This document shows positions 33,550 to 42,889 of a DNA stretch of 64,000 nt, piece after piece; the stretch's first letter is position 1, and each line of letters starts with the position of its first letter. Both the position numbers and the translations under genes were made by a program. Where the stretch lies: contig DKUL01000003.1 of NCBI GenBank assembly GCA_002490665.1, positions 69,779-133,778 of the forward strand, written 5' to 3'. Below the pieces are notes generated by a model, which did not search any database, was not told the origin of the DNA, and saw only the letters and a program-made list of their open reading frames with translations. Source of the stretch: Lachnospiraceae bacterium UBA7205. Lineage in GTDB: Bacteria; Bacillota; Clostridia; Lachnospirales; Lachnospiraceae.

Positions 33550-35154
33550 ATGGTGAATAAGAAAAAGTTTGGACTGGCTGTTCTGCTGCTGCTGACGCTG
33601 TGCGGCTGCGGGGCAGGACAGGAGGATACAGACGGAAGCGGGGCGGGACGGACCCTGTGTGAGCAGCACGCCGGGGACGCGGTGACATTTGACTGGTATA
33701 TCAATTATTCGTGGTTCACGACGCCGTGGGGAGAAAATGCCGTGTCGAAAAAGATCACGGAGGACACAGGGATATCCCTCCGGTTTATCACGCCCAAGGG
33801 AAATGAGAAGGAGAAGTTTGACGCGATGATTTCCGCGGACTCCCTGCCGGACCTCGTGACGCTTGGCTGGTGGGAGCCGCAGGTGGACATGATGATCGAC
33901 AAAGGGATGGTGTACGCCCTGAATGAGCTGGCAGACACGTATGATGTCTACTTCTGGGAGACGGCGGAGGAAGCTGTGTGCAGCTGGTACACAAAGGAGG
34001 ACGGGAATTTTTACTGTTATCCCAATTCGGTGTACCAGCCTGCTGACTATGAAATCTACGATACCATCGGCTCAAACCAGACATTTCTGGTCAGGAAGGA
34101 TATCTATGAGGCGCTGGGCAGGCCGGACATGACGACGCCGGAGGGGTTTCAGGCGGCAGTCCGGGCGGCGGCGGAGCAGTTTCCGCTGATAGACGGCAGG
34201 GAGCTGATTCCGATTGGCGCACATGTGTTTGATGCTATGGGATGCGCCTCCTTTGACCAGTATCTGCAGAATTTCCTTGCCGTTCCCTATGAGATGGATG
34301 GGCAGTACTATGACCGCGACACAGACCCGGAGTATATCCGCTGGCTGAAGGCATTCCGGGAGCTGGGGGCGGAGGGCTATCTCAAGGAGGATATCTTTAT
34401 CGACAAGCGGACGCAGATGGAGGAGAAGATGGAGCAGGGACGGTACTTCTGTATGCTGTATCAGCGGACGGACATGGAGAACCAGCAGAAATCCCTGTAT
34501 CACAAGAATCCGGACAGTATTTACATGGCGGTTGACGGGCCGAAAAATTCCAGGGGGGACGATCCGGTGCTGCCGAGCGCGGGCATCAATGGCTGGACGG
34601 TGACGCTGATCTCCAAAAACTGCGAGCGGCCCGACCGCGCGATTGAGTTTCTGACCTATCTGATGAGCGAGAAGGGACAGCGGATGATCTATTATGGCGT
34701 TGAGGGTGTTACATATGACCTTGTGGATGGGGAATATGTGGTAAAACCGGAGGTTCAGAGGCTGCTGGACACGGACCGCGTCGAGTATGACCGGCTCTAC
34801 GGCGCGTCTGACACCTACTGGATGCTCCAGAATACCGCGATGCAGCTTGCGTGGAGACAGCAGCCCGCAGAATATCTGCGGCAGCTCGAGGAGTGGACAT
34901 ATCCGTATACGCACTATCTGGGGCAGTACGAGCTGACCTTCAAGGCGGACACGGAGGCCGGGAATAATTATAACAAGATTAAGAAGCTTTGGAGCAAGAC
35001 ACTGCCGCAGCTTCTGCTGGCGCCCAGCGAGGAGGTGTTTGACCGGATTCTGGACGAATACGTTGCCAGCCGGGAGCAGATGGGCTATCAGACGGTGGTG
35101 GAGGAGGCGCAGAGACAGATTGCGGATGCCAAGCAAAAGCTGGGCTTTGACTGA
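33550..35154 (+). CDS. Binding-protein-like lipoprotein paired with a two-component system
   Basis: 534 residues. The start at 33550 follows GGAGGAG; lipoprotein signal with Cys20 (TLCGC). The body resembles LipO-type solute-binding proteins: VTFDWYINYSWFTTPWGENAVSKKITEDTGI, then PDLVTLGWWEPQVDMMIDKGMVYALNELAD, and the C-terminal AIEFLTYLMSEKGQRMIYYGVEGVTYDL, spread over about residues 38-420. It is followed 15 bp later by a YesM-type kinase and a YesN-type regulator, with its own promoter, so a sensing role (presenting sugar to the kinase) is as likely as a transport role. Ligand unknown. Confidence 0.85.
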   Translation: MVNKKKFGLAVLLLLTLCGCGAGQEDTDGSGAGRTLCEQHAGDAVTFDWYINYSWFTTPWGENAVSKKITEDTGISLRFITPKGNEKEKFDAMISADSLPDLVTLGWWEPQVDMMIDKGMVYALNELADTYDVYFWETAEEAVCSWYTKEDGNFYCYPNSVYQPADYEIYDTIGSNQTFLVRKDIYEALGRPDMTTPEGFQAAVRAAAEQFPLIDGRELIPIGAHVFDAMGCASFDQYLQNFLAVPYEMDGQYYDRDTDPEYIRWLKAFRELGAEGYLKEDIFIDKRTQMEEKMEQGRYFCMLYQRTDMENQQKSLYHKNPDSIYMAVDGPKNSRGDDPVLPSAGINGWTVTLISKNCERPDRAIEFLTYLMSEKGQRMIYYGVEGVTYDLVDGEYVVKPEVQRLLDTDRVEYDRLYGASDTYWMLQNTAMQLAWRQQPAEYLRQLEEWTYPYTHYLGQYELTFKADTEAGNNYNKIKKLWSKTLPQLLLAPSEEVFDRILDEYVASREQMGYQTVVEEAQRQIADAKQKLGFD

Positions 35155-35169
35155 CAGCTTCGCGGGGAT

Positions 35170-37005
35170 ATGGATATGATGCGAAGATATTTACGAAAAC
35201 TCATCACAAAATATAACGGACTGGGACTGAATGTCAAATTCATGCTGCTGATCATTCTTTTTATTGAGGCTGTCGTCGGGATCTTTTCCGCCTTTTTATT
35301 CTGGAACATGCAGCGGACTACGGTTCAGGAGCGGATCACGGCCGTCCGGTATGAGATGGACAGGCAGCATGCGCAGATCCGCAAGAATGTGGATGCCATC
35401 AACATGTCAACCCAGTTTTTCCTAAATGACCAGGCGCTGCATGATTTCCTCGTGGAGCTAAAGCAGGGACGGCAGATTCCGGCAGAAAGGCTGAACGCAT
35501 TTTACCATGAAGATATTGCCTCGATGGAGCGCATGGTGAACAGCAATCTCTATCTGTACCAGATCAGGGTCTACGCGGATCAGGATAACATGCAGGAGAT
35601 GATGCCCATCCTGTACACGCGGGACAGGATGAGCCGGCTTTCATGGGCGCAGGATGAGCCGCTGCATGGCTGGAAACTAAACTATGCGGACGCGATTTTT
35701 GATTCGTATGCCGTGGCACAGAACAGCAGGATTATGTCGCTGGTCACGCCAATCGAGGATTTCGAGAATGGCGAGCTGGCGGTGCTTGAAGTCTCGATGA
35801 AGATGGACACCATGTTTGAGGGAATGTATCGGGCAAATGGCGGTCTGGCGGTCTGCTTTGTGGACGAGTCAGGCAGGCAGTATTACGGTTCGGAGACGGA
35901 CAGGGACAACCCCGGTATACAGGCTGCCCTGGCGGAGAGGGAAGAAAATGGTATGCAGACTGCGCCGGGGGAGACAGCTCAGGAGGAGCAGTTTCGCCAC
36001 AGGACAGTGGACGGAAGGGAAATAATTGTGGGGTGTACTGTGATAAAGGAATTGTCGGGAACGCTGGTCTGCGCGCAGGACATCTCGGACGCTGTCGGCC
36101 GCATCAGAAGGATGCGCAACTGGTTTATCATTATTATGATTGCACTCATCCCGTTTCTTGCCATGGGAATCAATGTTGTGGTCAAATCGGTGCTGCAGCA
36201 GTTCTACCGCATTATCGACGCGATTAAGCGGGTTCAGAAGGGTGACTTAAACGTTGTCATCGAGAACTGCGGCACGGACGAGATGGGCGAGCTGGGCAAC
36301 CAGTTCAACAAGATGCTGACGGAGATCAACCACCTGATGAAGGAGCAGCTTGACAGGGAGCTGCTCGTCAAAAATTCCGAGATCAAGGCGCTGCAGAACC
36401 AGATTAACGCCCATTTTATCTACAACGTGCTGGAGTCCATCAAAATGATGGCGGAGATCGAGGAACAGTACGATATCTCCGACGCGGTCACAACACTGGG
36501 GAAGCTGCTGCGCTACAGTATGCGCTGGACGACAGGCAATGTCACAGTCGCGGAGGAGATTGAGTATATCAAGAATTACCTGAAACTCATGAATATCCGC
36601 TTTGACTATGAGATTTTCCTCTCCTTAAACATTCCGGAGTGCATCTATGCACAGCAGATACCCAAGATGTCGTTACAGCCGATTGTCGAGAACGCCATCT
36701 ATCATGGGATTGAGCAGATGGCAGAGGACACGAACATCTACATCAAGGGACTGGTGGAGGAGAAGAGCTGTGTCATTGAGATTACGGACGCGGGCAGGGG
36801 CATGAGCGAGGAGGAAGTCGGGCGGCTCTATAAGAAGATTTCCGGTGAAATCGAGACGGCAGGCGGCTCGGGAAACGGCATCGGACTGAAAAATGTGCAG
36901 GACAGGATCAAAATGAATTTCGGAGAGGAATACGGCATTGAGATCGCGTCCAAATTAGGGTGTTATACCAAGATCATGGTGCGCATTCCGTTACAGAAAC
37001 GATAG
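35170..37005 (+). CDS. YesM/LytS-type sensor histidine kinase
   Basis: A 611-residue membrane kinase. First helix about 25-45, extracytoplasmic dCache-like sensor of about 270 residues (about 46-315), second helix about 318-340, HAMP about 340-390, His_kinase domain with the phospho-acceptor region ALQNQINAHFIYNVLESI (His415), and a HATPase domain with N box ending IVENAIYHGIEQM, and G boxes DAGRGM and GNGIGLKNVQDRI. This is the family that controls sugar transporters through AraC-type YesN regulators. It lies in an operon with the upstream lipoprotein and the downstream regulator. Confidence 0.93.
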   Translation: MDMMRRYLRKLITKYNGLGLNVKFMLLIILFIEAVVGIFSAFLFWNMQRTTVQERITAVRYEMDRQHAQIRKNVDAINMSTQFFLNDQALHDFLVELKQGRQIPAERLNAFYHEDIASMERMVNSNLYLYQIRVYADQDNMQEMMPILYTRDRMSRLSWAQDEPLHGWKLNYADAIFDSYAVAQNSRIMSLVTPIEDFENGELAVLEVSMKMDTMFEGMYRANGGLAVCFVDESGRQYYGSETDRDNPGIQAALAEREENGMQTAPGETAQEEQFRHRTVDGREIIVGCTVIKELSGTLVCAQDISDAVGRIRRMRNWFIIIMIALIPFLAMGINVVVKSVLQQFYRIIDAIKRVQKGDLNVVIENCGTDEMGELGNQFNKMLTEINHLMKEQLDRELLVKNSEIKALQNQINAHFIYNVLESIKMMAEIEEQYDISDAVTTLGKLLRYSMRWTTGNVTVAEEIEYIKNYLKLMNIRFDYEIFLSLNIPECIYAQQIPKMSLQPIVENAIYHGIEQMAEDTNIYIKGLVEEKSCVIEITDAGRGMSEEEVGRLYKKISGEIETAGGSGNGIGLKNVQDRIKMNFGEEYGIEIASKLGCYTKIMVRIPLQKR

Positions 37006-37054
37006 GGATAACGGACTTGTCCGTTAGAATGGCAAAAGGTGGGGGAAAGGCTAC

Positions 37055-38557
37055 ATGAATACCGTATTGATAGTGGAAGATGAGAAAATGATACGTCAGG
37101 GAATCCGGGCGATCGTGCAGCGCTCCGGCGTTCCGGTTCAGAATATCATGGAGTGCAACAATGGGCAGCTTGCGCTGGAGATCCTGCAAAGCCAGCCGGT
37201 CGATGTGATGTTTACGGATATCCGGATGCCAAAGATGACGGGTATCGAGCTGGTGGAGGCGATGCAGCAGCTTGCGCACAAGCCGCTGACAGTGGCAATC
37301 AGCGGATATGACGACTTTACCTACGCTGTCCAGATGATGCGCATGGGGGTGCGGGAATATATCCTCAAGCCTATAGAGCGGGAGCGGGTCATTGCCATCC
37401 TGAAACAATTTGAGGAGGAGCTGCAGCAGGCGGACCAGAGCGCGAAGCGGGCGGTGGAGATCGGATGCCAGCAGCTCAAGTATCTGATTCTCAATGACAA
37501 TATCACGCCCAGGGAGGTTCAGACGGTGGTACATCAGTTCGAAAAACAGCTGATGAACCAGGAGTATATGGTGTGCTGCTGTGAGCGGACAGCGGACGAG
37601 GCGGAGAGGAACAGCGGCTGTCTGTTCCTCGGTGAGATTGAGGAGAGCAATGTCTATATTGTCGGCAGGGAGAGCAAGGAGTTTCTGTTAAAGAATGATC
37701 TGCGCGATTTTCATACTGGCGTCAGCGGCGTACACTGCGGCGTGGCGGACGTAAAGACTGCATACAGGGAGGCGAAGGCGGCGCGGATCGAGGCGTTTCT
37801 GCGCATGCGGCACGAGGTGCAGTACAGTGCGGAGCAGTATCATGTGGCGCAGAGCCCTCCGCTTCAGGACAACGCCGTGCAGCGTGGAGAAGAGACCATA
37901 CAGGGAAGACCGGTGGAGGACAGGATGCGCCAGATCGCGCAGATGATCGGCACGGACAGGATTGCGGGCGCGCTCAAGATGACAGAACAGTTTTTCTCGG
38001 AGGTAAAGTGGGGGCGGCATTCCGCCGAAACGTTTGAAAAGAGTATAGGCCTGCTGATTGATGAAATTCGACAGATTTACCGGAACGTCCTGCGCGAAAA
38101 AGAGGGGGAGCTCTTGCGGTTTCGAAACATTTATCAGTTTTCTCAGATTGACGAGCTGATGGAGGAGCTGACCGGCTGGATGATCGGATTTCACGAAAAG
38201 ATCGACACGGAGTTTGACGACTACAGGAACAAATCCCGCATGGAACAGGCGGTGGCATTCATACAGGAAAATTACGCGACGGACTTGAATATGGCGGTCG
38301 TGTCAAACCATGTGTCCATGAACTACTCGCTGTTTTCCTATGCCTTTAAGGAGTATACAGGGAAGAATTTCGTCAATTATTTGAAGGAACTTCGGGTCAA
38401 CGAGGCAAAGCGGCTGCTGGCGGAGACGGATCTGCGCGTCATCGAGATCAGCCAGCGCGTGGGGTATGAGAATGAAAAACATTTTATGAAGATTTTTAAG
38501 AGTGTGAGCGGCGTTTCTCCCACGGAGTACCGGAAGAATATGCAGATGGGCGTGTGA
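37055..38557 (+). CDS. YesN-type response regulator with AraC DNA-binding domain
   Basis: 500 residues. The receiver domain is at 1-120 (VLIVEDEKMIRQGIRAIV, phospho-acceptor Asp55 in FTDIRMPKMTG, conserved Lys in ILKPIERE). A linker of about 270 residues precedes an AraC-type domain at about 395-497 (QAVAFIQENYATDLNMAVVS, FSYAFKEYTGKNFVNYLKELRVNEAKRLL, ending VGYENEKHFMKIFKSVSGVSPTEYRK). It should activate the transporter and phosphorylase genes when the upstream kinase is triggered. It begins 50 bp after the kinase with GGTGGGGGAAAGG upstream. Confidence 0.94.
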   Translation: MNTVLIVEDEKMIRQGIRAIVQRSGVPVQNIMECNNGQLALEILQSQPVDVMFTDIRMPKMTGIELVEAMQQLAHKPLTVAISGYDDFTYAVQMMRMGVREYILKPIERERVIAILKQFEEELQQADQSAKRAVEIGCQQLKYLILNDNITPREVQTVVHQFEKQLMNQEYMVCCCERTADEAERNSGCLFLGEIEESNVYIVGRESKEFLLKNDLRDFHTGVSGVHCGVADVKTAYREAKAARIEAFLRMRHEVQYSAEQYHVAQSPPLQDNAVQRGEETIQGRPVEDRMRQIAQMIGTDRIAGALKMTEQFFSEVKWGRHSAETFEKSIGLLIDEIRQIYRNVLREKEGELLRFRNIYQFSQIDELMEELTGWMIGFHEKIDTEFDDYRNKSRMEQAVAFIQENYATDLNMAVVSNHVSMNYSLFSYAFKEYTGKNFVNYLKELRVNEAKRLLAETDLRVIEISQRVGYENEKHFMKIFKSVSGVSPTEYRKNMQMGV

Positions 38558-38655
38558 GGCGCAGGGCGATGGGGGGATCAGGACAGTTTTGAAGCGCTGA
38601 TGCGGTTCACCCGGGACTGTGAAAAAGAGTTTAGGGCGTGCTTGAAAAAGTATTG

Positions 38656-38684
38656 TTGACAAGCGGTACAGGACAGGGCATAAT
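38656..38684 (+). promoter_or_regulatory. Sigma-A promoter of the LacI gene, with half operator
   Basis: TTGACA (38656-38661), 17-bp spacer, CATAAT (38679-38684). Just downstream, ATAAAAACG (38692-38700) equals one half of the operators at 39818-39865, so autoregulation is possible. Confidence 0.65.
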
Positions 38685-38750
38685 GAAATTCATAAAAACG
38701 CTATGGTAGATTTCGGGAGACTATCAGAAGCTTAGGGAGGGCAGGCGGCA

Positions 38751-39773
38751 ATGGCAGGACGGAAAGTGACGATTAAGGATGTGGCGAGGGAGGCCGGTGT
38801 CTCGATTTCCACAGTTTCCAATGCGCTCAACGGTGTGGAGGTGCTCCGCCCGGACACCAAAAGACACATTTTGGAAGTGGCGGAGCGCATGAACTATGTG
38901 CCCAACCTCAACGGCAGAAATCTAAAGTCGCAGTTTACAAAGGTGATCGGCCTTTTCCTCACCTCGATCAGAGGCGTATACTATAATGTTCTGGTGGACT
39001 CCATCGATCAGGAGTGCAGAAAATACGGGTATGAACTGAATATCTTTGTCAGCGAGCGGGCCGAGAAGATGATGGCAAACATTCTCGGCAAACGGGTTGA
39101 CGGCGCCATTATCCTGAACAGGCATATTCGGGATAAGGAAACACTCCTGTTTCAGAAAACACAGACACCGGTTGTATTCATAGACAGGAAGCAGCAGGGG
39201 GAAAAGATTGCCAGTGTTGTCTTTGACTCCTATCATGAGGGCGAGATGGTGGCGGAATATCTGCTGGAACTGGGGCACCGCACATTTGTCTATGTGAACG
39301 GGGCATATGACAATCATGATAACTTACAGCGGCTGGAGGGGTTTTGCGCCGGGCTCGAACGGGCAGGAATACATCTGCTGCAGGACTGTGTCATAAATGG
39401 TGCATTTGAGAAAGAAACCGCGTACCGTTCTATGAAAGCGCTTATAAGAGAATCTAAAGAAATGGGAAAATCGCTGCCGGACGCAGTCTTTGCCGCAAAC
39501 GACGTGAGTGCGATTGGCGCGGTGGAGGCGCTGACGGACAGTGGAATTCGGGTGCCCGGGCAGGTGAGCGTTGTAGGCTGTGATGACATCGAGATGGCGC
39601 GCATGGTGCGTCCGTCGCTCACGACAGTGCGGACTTCTTTTGAAAAGCAGGGGATGATGGCAGTCAAGTATCTGATGGGGATGATTATGGGTGAACAAGA
39701 AGGCTGCATTGATGTCCTGCAGGGGAAAATCGTTCCAAGGGAGTCAACGTGTGCAAGGAGCGATAAAAAATAA
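38751..39773 (+). CDS. LacI-family transcriptional repressor
   Basis: 340 residues. An N-terminal helix-turn-helix (VTIKDVAREAGVSISTVSNALNG) and hinge helix (ILEVAERMNYVPNLNGRNLKS) precede a periplasmic-binding-like effector domain (IGLFLTSIRGVYYNVLVDSID, VDGAIILNRHI, and FAANDVSAIGAVEALTDSGIRVPGQVSVVGCDDIE, about residues 250-285). It is the nearest upstream neighbour of the GH3 gene, whose promoter carries two perfect LacI-type palindromes, so it most likely represses that gene until its sugar inducer is present. GGGAGGGCAGGCGGCA lies before the ATG. Confidence 0.95.
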   Translation: MAGRKVTIKDVAREAGVSISTVSNALNGVEVLRPDTKRHILEVAERMNYVPNLNGRNLKSQFTKVIGLFLTSIRGVYYNVLVDSIDQECRKYGYELNIFVSERAEKMMANILGKRVDGAIILNRHIRDKETLLFQKTQTPVVFIDRKQQGEKIASVVFDSYHEGEMVAEYLLELGHRTFVYVNGAYDNHDNLQRLEGFCAGLERAGIHLLQDCVINGAFEKETAYRSMKALIRESKEMGKSLPDAVFAANDVSAIGAVEALTDSGIRVPGQVSVVGCDDIEMARMVRPSLTTVRTSFEKQGMMAVKYLMGMIMGEQEGCIDVLQGKIVPRESTCARSDKK

Positions 39774-39813
39774 CAGATTCTTTATAAAAACTGTATAAAG
39801 TTAAAAATATAGA

Positions 39814-39842
39814 TTGTAAAAACGTTTTTATTGTGTTAATCT
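39814..39842 (+). promoter_or_regulatory. Promoter of the GH3 gene
   Basis: TTGTAA (39814-39819), 17-bp spacer, TAATCT (39837-39842). Operator 1 overlaps the -35 and spacer and operator 2 lies just downstream of the expected start site. Confidence 0.6.
39817..39830. promoter_or_regulatory. LacI-family operator 1
   Basis: Perfect palindrome TAAAAACGTTTTTA with the central CG typical of LacI-family sites. Confidence 0.85.
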
Positions 39843-39851
39843 ATTTCAAAA

Positions 39852-39865
39852 TAAAAACGTTTTTA
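39852..39865. promoter_or_regulatory. LacI-family operator 2
   Basis: Identical palindrome TAAAAACGTTTTTA, centred 35 bp from operator 1, so bound repressors could cooperate or loop. Confidence 0.85.
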
Positions 39866-39923
39866 TTCAGTTGGTTTCAAACACACTCTAATGTGGCAAA
39901 AGTGAAAAGTGAGGATTGTGAAT

Positions 39924-42707
39924 ATGGAAGAGAAAAAAATTTCGTCTGAGGAACAGGTTTCAGTATTGTGCAGAAGGGCAGCCGCACAGGGCGCGGTTCT
40001 CCTGAAAAATGAAAACGCGGCATTGCCGCTCACCGCAGATGACAACGTGGCAGTGTTTGGGAGATGCCAGAAGGAGTATTACAGGAGCGGGACAGGTTCC
40101 GGCGGTGCGGTGAATGTCCCATACACGACGAACCTTGTGGACGGACTTCGCGGCAACGGCATCCGCCTCAATGAAAAGCTGGCAGCGTGCTATGCGGAGT
40201 GGATTGCCGCGCATCCGTTTGACAATGGGGGAGGCGGCTGGGCGTGTGAGCCGTGGTGCCAGCAGGAAATGCCCATGACGCAGGCGCTTGCGGGGGAGGC
40301 GGCGGCTGTCTCCAACAAGGCGGTCGTGGTAATCGGACGGACGGCAGGTGAGGACAAGGACAACGCGGCGGCGGAGGGCAGCTATTATCTGACCGGCGCA
40401 GAGCGGGAAATGCTCCGCTGTGTGTGCGACAGCTTCGAGCGTGTAATCGTGGTGCTGAATGTACCAAATATTATCGACATGGGCTTTGTGCAGGACAGCG
40501 CACACATCAGTGCGGTGGTGTACGCATGGCAGGGTGGCATGGAGGGCGGAAACGGCATAGCGGACGTCCTTGCAGGAAAAGAGGTCTTCCAGGGAAAACT
40601 GACTGACACCATTGCGCGGAAGATTACGGATTATCCCTCCGACAGAAATCATGGCGGAAAGGAGAAAAATATATACCAGGAAGATATCTATGTCGGCTAC
40701 CGATACTTTGAGACCTTCGCAAAGGATGCCGTACTCTATCCGTTTGGGTATGGACTCTCCTACACCGAATTTGCCATATCGGAGTGTGCGGTCACAGTGA
40801 GTGGAAGCGGCCCGGAGACCGTATTTGTATTTACATGCAAGGTGAAAAATATTGGCACACAGTACAGCGGGCGTGAGACTGTGCAGCTGTATGTGGAGAA
40901 GCCTGCTGGCGGTATGGGAAGGCCTGCGCGGGAGCTTGCCGGGTTTGCCAAGACGAGGAACCTGGGCTGCCAGGAGGAGCAAACACTGCAAATCGAGGTT
41001 CCGGCGTATCGGATTGCCTCGTATGACGACATCGGTATCAGCGGGTACAAAGACGCCTATGTGCTCGAGGCAGGCACATACTGCTTCCACGCAGGAACCA
41101 GCGTGCGTGATACGCAGCAGGTGCCGGTCGGCAGGGAGGCGGACTGGAAACTTGCGGATACGGTTCTGGTCAGGCAGTGCGAGGAGGCGTTTGCGCCCGT
41201 GGAAACTTTCGAGCGCATGCGCGCGGCAGAGGGAACGGACGGCGCGCCGGTTCTGGCGTATGAACCGGTTCCGACAAGGACAGTAGACTTGAGGGAGCGC
41301 ATCGAATCCAGACTGCCCGCGCCCATTCCATATACGGGAAATAAGGGACTGCTGTTAAAGGATGTGGCAGAGGGAAACTGTGCGATGGAGGCATTTATCG
41401 CGCAGCTTGCCAGGGAGGATCTGGCGGCGATCGTGCGGGGAGAGGGCATGTGCAGCCTCAAGGTGACGCCGGGGACGGCTGCGGCGTTTGGCGGTGTATC
41501 CGACAACCTGTTTGGGTTTGGCATTCCGGTGGCATGCTGTGCGGACGGGCCGTCGGGAATCCGCATGGACAACGGCTCCCATGCCGCACAGGTTCCGATC
41601 GGGACACTGATTGCATGTACCTGGGATGAGACGCTTGCGGAGGAACTGTTTGCCTGTATCGGGGAGGAGATGATGCAGAATCAGGTTGACGCGCTGCTCG
41701 GGCCTGGCATCAACATTCACAGACATCCGCTCAATGGGCGGAACTTTGAGTATTTTTCGGAGGATCCCCTTGTGTCGGGCAGAATGGCTGCGGCAGTGGT
41801 GCGCGGAATCGGAAAAAAGGGCGTGCATGCCACGATCAAGCATTTTGCCTGCAACTCACAGGAGACAGGAAGACATATTGTCAATGCGGTTGTCTCCCAG
41901 AGGGCGCTGCGGGAAATCTACCTGAAATCGTTTGAGATCGCGGTAAAAGAGGGCAATGCGCAGTCGGTGATGACCTCGTACAATCCTGTAAACGGGTTCT
42001 GGACAGCGTCGGCATATGACCTGAATACCACCATATTGAGAAAAGAATGGGGGTTTGACGGCATTGTTATGACAGACTGGTGGGCGTGTATGAATGATGT
42101 CATAGAGGGTGGCGAGTGCTCGAGGCTGCGCACCGCGGATATGGTCAGGGCGCAGAATGACATCTACATGGTGGTGAACAACAACGGCGCGGAGCTTAAC
42201 TCCTATGGGGATGATACGATAGAGGCGCTTGGCGCGGGAAGGCTTACCATAGGGGAACTGCAGCGGTGCGCGATGAATATCTGCGGTTTCCTGATGCGGA
42301 CACCGGCGTTTGGGCGGGAAGGAAACGGCGTGGTAAAGGTTCCGCTGATCAGGGCGCTTGATACAGACGCGCACTGGGATAACGCGCTGGATGACAGCAG
42401 CAGGATTGTGTGGAATACCGCGGCGGAGGCAGAGAAAAGTTTTACGATAAAAACGGCGGGCAACTATGACGTGATCGTGCTGTTGAAGTCTGATGAGACG
42501 AACCAGGCACAGTGCGTCTGCAAGGCGGTGCTCAACGGCGAGGAGCTGGCTACCTTCCAGACCAACGGCACAAACGGAAGATGGATTCAGCAGAAGCTCC
42601 TGCGCGTTTGCCTGGAAGCAGGCAGCTACCGGATGAAGATGCTGTTTCCAAAACCGGGCATGGTGATTGATTTCATGGAACTTAGGGCGTGTGCCGAAAT
42701 CGAGTAG
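39924..42707 (+). CDS. GH3 beta-glucosidase with swapped domain order
   Basis: 927 residues; an ATG at 39924 nine bases after GAGGA is preferred to an in-frame GTG at 39909. The order of domains is reversed relative to most GH3 enzymes: the alpha/beta sandwich is first (AAAQGAVLLKNENAALPL, GTGSGGAVNVPYTTNLVDGL), then an FnIII-like part (about 300-400), then the TIM-barrel with FEYFSEDPLVSGRMAAAVVRGI, KHFACNSQ and the nucleophile Asp718 in MTDWWA. This order is known from ruminal and gut Clostridia beta-glucosidases. No signal peptide, so it acts on imported oligosaccharides or on glucosides left by the phosphorylases. A C-terminal sandwich of about 110 residues may bind carbohydrate. Confidence 0.92.
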   Translation: MEEKKISSEEQVSVLCRRAAAQGAVLLKNENAALPLTADDNVAVFGRCQKEYYRSGTGSGGAVNVPYTTNLVDGLRGNGIRLNEKLAACYAEWIAAHPFDNGGGGWACEPWCQQEMPMTQALAGEAAAVSNKAVVVIGRTAGEDKDNAAAEGSYYLTGAEREMLRCVCDSFERVIVVLNVPNIIDMGFVQDSAHISAVVYAWQGGMEGGNGIADVLAGKEVFQGKLTDTIARKITDYPSDRNHGGKEKNIYQEDIYVGYRYFETFAKDAVLYPFGYGLSYTEFAISECAVTVSGSGPETVFVFTCKVKNIGTQYSGRETVQLYVEKPAGGMGRPARELAGFAKTRNLGCQEEQTLQIEVPAYRIASYDDIGISGYKDAYVLEAGTYCFHAGTSVRDTQQVPVGREADWKLADTVLVRQCEEAFAPVETFERMRAAEGTDGAPVLAYEPVPTRTVDLRERIESRLPAPIPYTGNKGLLLKDVAEGNCAMEAFIAQLAREDLAAIVRGEGMCSLKVTPGTAAAFGGVSDNLFGFGIPVACCADGPSGIRMDNGSHAAQVPIGTLIACTWDETLAEELFACIGEEMMQNQVDALLGPGINIHRHPLNGRNFEYFSEDPLVSGRMAAAVVRGIGKKGVHATIKHFACNSQETGRHIVNAVVSQRALREIYLKSFEIAVKEGNAQSVMTSYNPVNGFWTASAYDLNTTILRKEWGFDGIVMTDWWACMNDVIEGGECSRLRTADMVRAQNDIYMVVNNNGAELNSYGDDTIEALGAGRLTIGELQRCAMNICGFLMRTPAFGREGNGVVKVPLIRALDTDAHWDNALDDSSRIVWNTAAEAEKSFTIKTAGNYDVIVLLKSDETNQAQCVCKAVLNGEELATFQTNGTNGRWIQQKLLRVCLEAGSYRMKMLFPKPGMVIDFMELRACAEIE

Positions 42708-42759
42708 GAAGGGTCAAATGGCAGAAATACTCTTTTATTTTGCTGTCCTTTTCCTTCAT

Positions 42760-42771
42760 TTCTGGTATAAT
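42760..42771 (+). promoter_or_regulatory. Extended -10 promoter for GH127 gene
   Basis: CTGGTATAAT, an extended -10 element (TATAAT 42766-42771) with a weak -35, about 120 bp upstream of the start codon. Confidence 0.5.
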
Positions 42772-42889
42772 GGTTGCAGGAGTTTTGATATAATAAAATC
42801 ATTTTCCGCCGGTTGCGGTGACGCATCCAAAGAAGATACAGACAGAGGGGCACTGGATGTTATAAAAAATTTTTGGACGGAGGACAGAG

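Noticed and set aside
34072..35136. Long open frame (354 codons) antisense to the 33550 lipoprotein
   Set aside because: The plus-strand gene has a ribosome binding site, lipoprotein signal and family features; the antisense frame has none and is a by-product of codon bias.
39960..41090. 376-codon open frame antisense to the GH3 gene
   Set aside because: No ribosome binding site or domain; the GH3 gene explains the region fully.
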